Shown: positions 57,779 to 64,000 of the stretch, piece after piece
How positions within the stretch are numbered: position 1 is the first letter of the stretch
Layout of the letters: every line of letters starts with the position of its first letter
Source of the DNA: G963555815 sp965249615 [NCBI: bacterium]
GTDB lineage: Bacteria; UBA8248; JACPRG01
NCBI GenBank assembly: GCA_965249615.1
Contig: CBDFMI010000006.1
Coordinates: forward strand, 620,001-684,000
DNA: 64,000 bases
Direction of reading: 5' to 3'
The notes under the pieces: model-generated
Told to the model about the DNA's origin: nothing
Databases searched by the model: none
Seen by the model: the letters and a program-made list of their open reading frames with translations, nothing else
Program-made: the position numbers and the translations under genes

Positions 57779-59278
57779 ATGGTGAGAAGACTCTTCAGGG
57801 TTGCCGGGGCGCTGGCAATCATGGCGGTGCTGGCTTCGCCAGTCTTGGCGGTGGACTTTTCATATGGCGGATGGCACCGGGTCCGGGCCATCGCGGGGAA
57901 TAACCAGGACCGCCTCGACACGGTCGAGGGTCAGGACGACACAGGAAAGCAGTCCCGGGACAACTGGCGGTTTTTCGACTCGGTCTTCCGGTCAACCTTC
58001 GTCGGAAGACAGGGTGACGACGTCCAGGGGCTCGTTCAGCTCGAGTTCCCCGTCTTTAACCAGATCCTGGGTGGGGGCGGCGCATATTTCGGGACGAGGC
58101 AGATCCAGCCCTCCCAAAACAAGAGATTCGGGCCGATGGAGGCCAACTCCGTCCTCTACTGGCTCCAGTTCAAGGTCCCCTTCCTTCCAGGGCCCTGGTT
58201 TGTGAGGGCCGGACGAGACAACTTCGCCCTCCCCCGGGGGATCGTCGGGCGTTTCCCTAACCTTCGGGAGACTGGGATCCAGGTGTTTGGGAAGGCCGGG
58301 CCGGTCGATCTTCGGTTCGAGTGGCTAAAGCGGTTTGAAAATGATATCGCCGACGCCGACGATGACGACGTCTATATAGTCCGAGGCACGTATTCCAGTT
58401 TGAGAAACGTCAGCCTCACCCTTTATGAAGTGCTCCAGTCCAAGAACCGGGATGTGACGACGGGCGCGAACTTCCGGGACTTCTGGACCGGGCTCTCCTT
58501 GAGAGGCCGCTTTGGGCTGTTCACCTCGACCCTCGACTTCATCCACCAGACGGGGGGCTGGGAGTACAACGCGGCCGGCGAAGCCGCCACGAGCATCGAC
58601 ACGGGCAAAAACCGTATCAACAGAGACCAGAACGTCAACGCCTACGTCATCTGGTTGACGGGTGGGGTGACGTTCGGGCCCGTGAGCATCATAGGCAACT
58701 TTATTGACGTCTCAGGCGATAAGGACCAGGAGGACAGCACCCAGAACCAGTTCTACGGCATTGGGTGCCAGACGACGGATAGCGGGGGGGCGGGGTGCGA
58801 TGCCTATAACCTGGGGCCGGTGGACCTCTGGTCCGGCGCCAAGTATAACAACGGTATCCTCGTCGGCAGCCGAAACCTGGGCGGCAACACGGGCGGGACC
58901 GGAGGCCGCTACGCCCGGGGGAACGGGAACAGGACCTTCGCCCTGGACTTCGCCCTGAGGCCGATCAAGAACGTCGTTTTCAACACAACGCTCGGGTTCA
59001 TCTGGTCGCAACACGCGAGGCCGGACCTTTCGGCAGCCGGCACAAACCCCTTTGTTCGAGACACCTACGTCGGGACCGAGATCGATCTAAACCTCGCCTG
59101 GACCCCCTATCCGGGCTTCAGGCTCCAGGGGGGGTTCGACTACTTGGCGGCGGGGGATTACGGGAAGCTTCGAAACAGAGTGGATGAGCAGGACCAGGTG
59201 GCCGGCGGGTCGAACCGCCGTGTCAACTCTAACGACGACAGCTGGCAGGCCATTTTTATGATGCAGTGGTTCTTCTAG
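57779..59278 (+). CDS. Porin-like outer-membrane beta-barrel protein (paralog 2)
   Basis: A 499-residue paralog of the preceding barrel. The signal peptide is VRRLFRVAGALAIMAVLASPVLA. Shared blocks include NQDRLDT, VYWLQFKVPFL/VLYWLQFKVPFL, ADDDDVY, TYSSLRNVSLTLYEV, SGDKDQED.TQNQFYGIGCQT, RNLGGNTGG.GGRYARGNGNR, LGFIWSQHARPDLSAAGTNP and the C-terminal MQWFF. Loops near 40-50 and the acidic-loop region differ, suggesting different pore properties. The ATG at 57779 is chosen because it starts the signal peptide. It lies after a terminator, so it has its own promoter (not recognised). Confidence 0.85.
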   Translation: MVRRLFRVAGALAIMAVLASPVLAVDFSYGGWHRVRAIAGNNQDRLDTVEGQDDTGKQSRDNWRFFDSVFRSTFVGRQGDDVQGLVQLEFPVFNQILGGGGAYFGTRQIQPSQNKRFGPMEANSVLYWLQFKVPFLPGPWFVRAGRDNFALPRGIVGRFPNLRETGIQVFGKAGPVDLRFEWLKRFENDIADADDDDVYIVRGTYSSLRNVSLTLYEVLQSKNRDVTTGANFRDFWTGLSLRGRFGLFTSTLDFIHQTGGWEYNAAGEAATSIDTGKNRINRDQNVNAYVIWLTGGVTFGPVSIIGNFIDVSGDKDQEDSTQNQFYGIGCQTTDSGGAGCDAYNLGPVDLWSGAKYNNGILVGSRNLGGNTGGTGGRYARGNGNRTFALDFALRPIKNVVFNTTLGFIWSQHARPDLSAAGTNPFVRDTYVGTEIDLNLAWTPYPGFRLQGGFDYLAAGDYGKLRNRVDEQDQVAGGSNRRVNSNDDSWQAIFMMQWFF

Positions 59279-59306
59279 GCGTTTAGCCGCTGGGACCGAG
59301 AAGGCC

Positions 59307-59346
59307 GCCCGGGGTGGGACAGACTTCTCGCCTTTGGGCTTTTTTT
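59307..59346 (+). terminator. Terminator after porin 2, a degenerate copy of the porin 1 terminator
   Basis: GCCCGGGG (59307-59314) pairs with CTTTGGGC (59332-59339) through five Watson-Crick and three G-U pairs, then seven T. The left arm is identical to the left arm of the porin 1 terminator. Confidence 0.75.
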
Positions 59347-59479
59347 GCCTTGGGCAGGCCTCCAGGCTAAAATTAACGTCCCTGGGAGCACATCCAGGCC
59401 GGGAAGTTTATGGCCTGGCTAGAAGCCTCCGTTCCCAGCATTCGAAGGGGTTTGTTATCTAGCATGTTCTGGACGGCAC

Positions 59480-61132
59480 GTGATTAACGTAGGAATCTCA
59501 AGCGAAGAATCCCACCCCCTGGACAGGGTATGGCTTCAGGTCATCCTCGTCCTCCTTGTCGCCGGACTGGTCTTCTTTTTTGGGCTCACCGCCCAGGACC
59601 TTGCCGACAATGACGAGACCCGATTCGCCCTCTTCGGCCGGCAGATGCTGGGGTCGGGAAACTTTCTCTACGCCACCTGGGCCGGCCTTCCTTACACCAA
59701 CAAGCCTCCTCTCCTCATGTGGGCCATCGCCTCTGCAGGCTGGTTTTTGGGAGGCGTGGGGACGCTGGCCGCCAGGCTCCCGTCAGCTCTAGCGGGGGCG
59801 GGGACTGCCCTCTTGACCCTTTGGCTCGGGCGACAGCTCTTTAGACCCCGGACGGGGCTCCTCGCGGCTCTTCTCTTTTGCACCAGCTACCAGGTTTTCC
59901 GAAACGCCCGCCTGGCTCAGTCTGACATGTTGCTGACCTTTTTTGTCCTACTGGCGGTCGCCCTGGCGGTGGGAGCGCTTCAGGGGTCGAGGGGATGGGC
60001 GATTGGGGGGTTTCTGGGGGCCTATGCGGCGTCAGCCCTGGCCGTCCTGACGAAAGGGCCCGTGGGGCTCCTTCTCCCCCTTCTGATCGTGTCCATTTAT
60101 CTGGTGGTGACCCGAACCTGGAGGAAGGTGCCCGGGTGGGTTCATCTGGCCGGGCTCGCCCTGTTCGGGCTGGTGGCCGCGCCCTGGTATGTCCTCTTCG
60201 CCAGCGCAGTCGGCCAAGGCACGGTCTGGGAGGCGCTCTGGCGTGAGAACGTCCTCCGCTACCTCGCAGGTCATGACCACATCAGGCCGATTTGGTACTA
60301 CTTCCCCAGCCTTTTTCTCAATTTCCTGCCCTGGAGCCTTGCCCTCGTCCCAGGCCTGGTCTATGGATTCTCGCAATTCCGCAGGCCTGCGATGTCCTTC
60401 TCAAGTCTCTGGGTCGTCGTTATTTTCATTTTCTTCACCATTTCTTCGTCCAAACGGAACCACTTCCTCCTGCCTCTCTACCCGGCGGCGTCCCTCCTGT
60501 TAGCGGCGTTCATCGATGAGCAACTGTTTGCATTGCGAGGTGGATGGCATCGGTTCATCTCACGGTTCTTCACGGCTTGCATGGTCCTTGTGACCCTTGT
60601 CTCCCTGGGCGGTTCTGGGGTGACCCTGTGGAGGTTTCCTGAGCACGCGAGCGCAGTTCTGCCCCTTCTGGGGGTGGGGGCGGTGACGGGGGCACTGGTC
60701 TTCTGGCGGTCGAGGCTCGCTAGATGGCCTGAGGCCTTTGGCCTCTTCGTCGCTGGATTGGTGGGGCTGACTGTGATTGCCTCCCAATGGACCCTTCCGC
60801 TGTTCGTTGCGCCGAGGAGCCCGGTGGCGTCCGCGACCCGCCTCGCGCAGGTGGCTTCGGGCCGGCCGATCGTCGCCTATCGCTTCTCGAAACCCTCTAT
60901 AGAATTCTTCGGGAGCCCGCAGGGGGCGGAGGTCATTTACCACTACGGCCCACGGGATCTGCGGAGGTTGTTAGAGTCGGAGACACCGATCCTCGTGGTG
61001 ATGACGCGGCGGAGGTATGAGGATCTTCCAGAGGACATCCGTCAACGCCTAAAACCTTTCGATGAGCACTTCCGCTATGGGAAACATGATGTCATGGTTC
61101 TTGTCCCCAGCCGAGGGGCAGAAACTCCCTGA
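59480..61132 (+). CDS. ArnT-like glycosyltransferase (GT39/GT83 membrane protein)
   Basis: A 550-residue polytopic enzyme. LTAQDLADNDETRFALFGRQML carries the first-loop acidic DE..R motif, and YATWAGLPYTNKPPLLMWAIA the KPPL motif, both typical of ArnT. Twelve or so membrane segments follow, then a soluble C-terminal domain (about 430-550; LPEDIRQRLKPFDEHFRYGKHDVMVL). ArnT relatives add aminoarabinose or other sugars to lipid A or glycans from undecaprenyl phosphate. GTG start. No arn operon is nearby, so the sugar is unknown. Confidence 0.85.
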   Translation: MINVGISSEESHPLDRVWLQVILVLLVAGLVFFFGLTAQDLADNDETRFALFGRQMLGSGNFLYATWAGLPYTNKPPLLMWAIASAGWFLGGVGTLAARLPSALAGAGTALLTLWLGRQLFRPRTGLLAALLFCTSYQVFRNARLAQSDMLLTFFVLLAVALAVGALQGSRGWAIGGFLGAYAASALAVLTKGPVGLLLPLLIVSIYLVVTRTWRKVPGWVHLAGLALFGLVAAPWYVLFASAVGQGTVWEALWRENVLRYLAGHDHIRPIWYYFPSLFLNFLPWSLALVPGLVYGFSQFRRPAMSFSSLWVVVIFIFFTISSSKRNHFLLPLYPAASLLLAAFIDEQLFALRGGWHRFISRFFTACMVLVTLVSLGGSGVTLWRFPEHASAVLPLLGVGAVTGALVFWRSRLARWPEAFGLFVAGLVGLTVIASQWTLPLFVAPRSPVASATRLAQVASGRPIVAYRFSKPSIEFFGSPQGAEVIYHYGPRDLRRLLESETPILVVMTRRRYEDLPEDIRQRLKPFDEHFRYGKHDVMVLVPSRGAETP

Positions 61133-61230
61133 GAGCGCTTTCAATTGACGCCAGGCCCTTTGGGCCCTAGAGTGAATGCAGTCCTGTTTGGTTGCGTTGG
61201 AAAGGGGAGTTCCTGGGAGATAGTCCGGCT

Positions 61231-62640
61231 ATGATGGCGAGGAGCGATGTCGCAAGCGCTCGCACGGTGCCGAAGGCGCGGGAGGTCCCCCAGCGGGCGC
61301 GGCCCCTTCGAGGGGCTCGTCTTTTTCTGCCCTCCGAGGCCGCCCGAAAAAGGCAGATGGAGGAGCGGCTCCTCTCCGTATTTCGCCAGTGGGGGTTCCA
61401 GGAGGTCCTGACCCCGACGCTGGACCACTACGACACCCTCTCCAGAGGCATTGGGCGCCAGGCCCTGGATGACCTTTTCAAGCTCGTCGACCGGGATACG
61501 GGGCAGCTCCTCGCCCTTCGTTCAGACATCACACCCCAGATCGCCTACCTGGCCGCCACGACCCTTCGAGGCCGTCCGAGGCCCCTCCGCCTTTGTTATG
61601 CGGGTAGGGTCTACCGATATGTCCGAGCTCGGGGGCGCCTCCAGCAGGAGTTCCACCAGGCGGGGGTCGAGCTCATCGGCCTGGATTCCTTGGAGGCGGA
61701 CGTCGAGACCATCGCCATCGCTGTGGAATCTCTTCGAGCCTCAGGGGTTTTAGATTTCAAGGTGGCCTTGAGCCACATGGGGTTCTTGAGAGGGGTTCTG
61801 GCCGCGCTTAAGGACTGTGGGGCCAGCGAGGACTGGACGGAAGGGTTTTGCTCCACCCTGGCAAGAAAGGACCTTTCGGGTCTTGAGACCCTGGGGAACG
61901 GGCTCCGCCTCCCCACCAAGATGAAAGGACTCGTCCTCGCTCTCCCTGATCTAGTGGGAGGCCTGGAGGTCCTAGATCGGGCCGTCTCCCTGATGCCCGG
62001 AACGGGCATGAAAGGCCCCAAAAAGGCGCTCCTTGACCTTCGAACCATCTATGAGATGCTGCGCGTCTATGGGGCCGAGGGGGACGTGTCCTTCGACCTC
62101 AGCGAGCTTCGAGGATTTGACTACTATACCGGTCCGGTCTTTGAGGCCTTTTCCCGACTTGCCGGTTTTCCTATCTTGAGCGGGGGTCGCTATGATGACC
62201 TCATGGGACAGTTTGGGGTTCCCTCTCACGCCACCGGGTTCGCCATCGACGTGGGGGGGCTTCTTGAGGTGCTCGAGGTCCAGGGGGGAAAAGGGGCCGA
62301 TGAGGCTGTCGATGCCCCTGAGGTCATCCTGATAGATTTCTCCAAGGACAAGAGGCGCGCCCTCGCCCTTGCGAGGGACCTGCGGGAGAAGGGTTATCGG
62401 GTGGCCCGGGACATCATCCGAAGGGATCTCGCCGACTCCCTTCAATATGCTCGCGAGACGGGGACCTCCTTCGCCCTCCTTCTCGGCCACCGAAGTGTCC
62501 CAACTGGACGCATCTTGCTTCGAGACCTGGTCCTCGACCAGGACGTTGTCACCAAGCCGCCCCTTCTCTTGGCGGAGCTTCGTCGGATGGAGAAGCGCCA
62601 TGCCCGTCGTGGCCGTCGTCGGCGCCCAGTGGGGGGATGA
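61231..62640 (+). CDS. hisZ: ATP phosphoribosyltransferase regulatory subunit HisZ
   Basis: About 469 residues, a HisRS paralog that regulates the short HisG. The class II fold is visible: RLLSVFRQWGFQEVLTPTLDHYD (motif 1 region), LALRSDITPQIAYLAATTLR and LCYAGRVYRYVRARGRLQQEFHQAGVELIG (motif 2 region), GFDYYTGPVFEAFSR and ILSGGRYDDLMGQFG. Its link to purA is common, which together with the RLQQEFHQ stretch supports HisZ over a true HisRS. An ATG at 61231 is preferred over the TTG at 61192. HisG is not in the window. It overlaps purA by 41 bases. Confidence 0.88.
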   Translation: MMARSDVASARTVPKAREVPQRARPLRGARLFLPSEAARKRQMEERLLSVFRQWGFQEVLTPTLDHYDTLSRGIGRQALDDLFKLVDRDTGQLLALRSDITPQIAYLAATTLRGRPRPLRLCYAGRVYRYVRARGRLQQEFHQAGVELIGLDSLEADVETIAIAVESLRASGVLDFKVALSHMGFLRGVLAALKDCGASEDWTEGFCSTLARKDLSGLETLGNGLRLPTKMKGLVLALPDLVGGLEVLDRAVSLMPGTGMKGPKKALLDLRTIYEMLRVYGAEGDVSFDLSELRGFDYYTGPVFEAFSRLAGFPILSGGRYDDLMGQFGVPSHATGFAIDVGGLLEVLEVQGGKGADEAVDAPEVILIDFSKDKRRALALARDLREKGYRVARDIIRRDLADSLQYARETGTSFALLLGHRSVPTGRILLRDLVLDQDVVTKPPLLLAELRRMEKRHARRGRRRRPVGG

Positions 62641-63916
62641 AGGAAAGGGCAAGATTGTCGACCTCCTCTCTGAGGGTGCTGACCTGGTGGTCCGCTTTCA
62701 GGGGGGGGCGAACGCAGGGCACACTATTTCTCGGAAAGGTTGCCCCCTTGTCCTCCATCTCATTCCCTCGGGCATTCTTCACAAGCAGGCTCGATGCCTG
62801 ATCGGCCCGGGTGTTGTTCTGGACCCGGACAGCTTCTTTCAGGAGGTGGCCGATCTTCAGGCCGCAGGGATCGAGGTGAGCTCGCACCTGGGGCTGAGCG
62901 GGAAGGCCCATGTGATCCTGCCCTACCATCGCGCCGAGGAGGCCTTCATTGAAGCCGCCCGAGGTGAAAGCCGGATCGGAACCACGGGCCGCGGCATTGG
63001 CCCTGCCTATGCTGACCGGGCGGCCCGGATCGGCATCCGGGTTTTCGACCTCCTCGATCCGCCCCTCTTCAAAGAGCGCCTCTCCCTCTGCCTTCGCCTT
63101 AAAAGGGACCATGGCCTGACGGGTGGCGATGCGTCCTTTGAGAAGATTTTCAAGGCCTACGTTGAATTTGGCGAGCGCCTTCGCCCCTTCCTGGCCGATG
63201 TGGAGGCAGAGCTTCGGGAGGGCTGTCAGCGAGGTTCAACCATTCTCCTAGAAGGGGCTCAGGGGACCCTCCTCGACATCGATCACGGCACTTATCCCTA
63301 CGTGACCTCGTCTCACACGGTCTCAGGGGGGGCTACGACGAGCCTCGGCCTCCCGTCCAGCCAGATCAACCGGGTCCTGAGCGTGGTCAAGGCTTATACC
63401 ACCCGGGTCGGCTCGGGCCCCTTCCCCACGGAGGTCTCAGGGCCCCTTGGGGAGGAGATGCGGGAGCGGGGCAAGGAGTACGGGGCCACCACAGGGCGGC
63501 CGAGGAGGTGTGGCTGGATCGACCTCGTGGCCCTTCGCCATGCGATCTGGGTCAATGGCGTGGACGGCCTTGCCATCACGAAGCTAGACGCCTTAGACTC
63601 CTTCGAGACGGTGAAGGCCTGTAAGGCCTATCGGTGGCGGGGGAAGACCCTCCGTCATCTGCCGGAGGAGCCGGCGGTCTGGACTGAGGCTGAGCCTATC
63701 TACCAGGAGTGTCCCGGCTGGAAGCGCAGCACGTTGGGGACGAACCGGTTTGAGGATCTCCCGGACCAGGCCAAGCGCTATCTGGATGTGATCGTAGAAG
63801 GTCTCGGGGTCGAGCTTGTCCTGGTCTCGACCGGTCCGGACCGGGGGGAGGAGGTCTGCCTTCGCCCCCTCTGGGGATCTACACGGGACGGCGGGAAGCG
63901 AGGGCCGCGTTCATGA
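62600..63916 (+). CDS. purA: Adenylosuccinate synthetase
   Basis: A 438-residue GTPase that makes adenylosuccinate from IMP and aspartate in AMP synthesis. The N-terminus VVAVVGAQWGDEGKGKIVDLLSEGADLVVRFQGGANAGHT is diagnostic (GQWGDEGKGK motif). IGTTGRGIGPAY, LLEGAQGTLLDIDHGTYPYVTSSHT and TTTGRPRRCGWID (as ATTGRPRRCGW) line the IMP and GTP sites. A short extra C-terminal tail follows. The start at 62600 is fixed by the signature. Its stop overlaps the next gene as ATGA. Confidence 0.96.
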   Translation: MPVVAVVGAQWGDEGKGKIVDLLSEGADLVVRFQGGANAGHTISRKGCPLVLHLIPSGILHKQARCLIGPGVVLDPDSFFQEVADLQAAGIEVSSHLGLSGKAHVILPYHRAEEAFIEAARGESRIGTTGRGIGPAYADRAARIGIRVFDLLDPPLFKERLSLCLRLKRDHGLTGGDASFEKIFKAYVEFGERLRPFLADVEAELREGCQRGSTILLEGAQGTLLDIDHGTYPYVTSSHTVSGGATTSLGLPSSQINRVLSVVKAYTTRVGSGPFPTEVSGPLGEEMRERGKEYGATTGRPRRCGWIDLVALRHAIWVNGVDGLAITKLDALDSFETVKACKAYRWRGKTLRHLPEEPAVWTEAEPIYQECPGWKRSTLGTNRFEDLPDQAKRYLDVIVEGLGVELVLVSTGPDRGEEVCLRPLWGSTRDGGKRGPRS

Positions 63917-64000
63917 AAAGGGAATCCGCTCTTTGGGCCATGTCGGGGGTATGCCTGCTTGCCATCCTGGCGTTGGGGTCACAGGGCCTCTTCGCTCAGC
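63913..64000 (+). CDS. Start of an exported protein (partial)
   Basis: An ATG overlapping the purA stop (ATGA) opens a frame that translates as a signal peptide: KRESALWAMSGVCLLAILAL, then GSQGLFAQ. The gene runs off the right edge, so nothing more can be said of its function. Confidence 0.65.
   Translation, partial: MKRESALWAMSGVCLLAILALGSQGLFAQ

Overview
The window looks like chromosome from a GC-rich, Gram-negative (diderm) bacterium of an uncultured or deep-branching lineage. The diderm reading rests on a TonB-dependent receptor, two outer-membrane barrels ending in Phe, and a signal-peptide-rich proteome. Many genes start with GTG or TTG, and neighbours often overlap by 4 bases (ATGA/GTGA). 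The complete 16S-Ile-Ala-23S-5S operon is the best handle for placement. The split cytochrome b with a multihaem partner recalls Methylomirabilota/NC10, Nitrospirota and similar phyla, but I cannot place it from sequence reading alone.

Layout. 1-4.1 kb: a leftward cobalamin uptake operon (btuF-btuC-btuD-btuB-like) behind a canonical cobalamin riboswitch with its own terminator hairpin. 4.2-9.8 kb: envelope glycan genes (a frameshifted methyltransferase-GT2 fusion, GT39-like and GT4 transferases, a zinc-ribbon methyltransferase). 9.9-15 kb: a respiratory operon of Rieske protein, cytochrome b, cytochrome b C-terminal subunit and an 862-residue coiled-coil octahaem cytochrome c. 15-23.3 kb: housekeeping genes (methyltransferase, bactofilin, a 59-codon rpsU, MBL hydrolase, an ltaE gene with an internal stop, M48 protease, exported rhodanese, SDR, endonuclease III-like protein, Mut7-C protein). 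23.3-26.6 kb: selA-selB, divergent from scpA-scpB-pseudouridine synthase-TPR/SLH protein-pgsA-PerM (26.8-31.5 kb), with a perfect 12-bp inverted repeat carrying both -35 elements between them. 31.5-34.4 kb: cobalamin adenosyltransferase, NUDIX, HU, tyrS. 34.4-40 kb: rRNA operon. 40-45.7 kb: ispH, a c-type cytochrome with CXXCQ, yebC, trmB, a sigma factor with a terminator in its leader, hisC.

About 46-50.06 kb is probably acquired DNA. An AT-rich gap precedes an amidase and an aliphatic nitrilase whose codon use differs from the flanks. Then comes a lower-GC pair: a sulfite-oxidase-fold molybdopterin protein and a small Rieske protein with an atypical second cluster motif. A native-looking class III CoA transferase follows. 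Next is a tRNA-Thr gene, then a WD40 propeller and a methyltransferase, closed by the 3' half of a second tRNA with no intact 5' half. 53.7-64 kb: an exported FG-GAP protein, two tandem paralogous porin-like barrels each with its own terminator, a GT39/ArnT-like transferase, hisZ, purA and the start of another exported protein.

The most interesting items are the octahaem bc-type complex, the molybdopterin-Rieske-nitrilase-amidase island, the tRNA remnant, the sigma-factor leader terminator and the in-frame leader ORF of the first porin. Three lesions (GT2 frameshift, ltaE stop, CXXCQ) could be real decay or consensus sequence errors.
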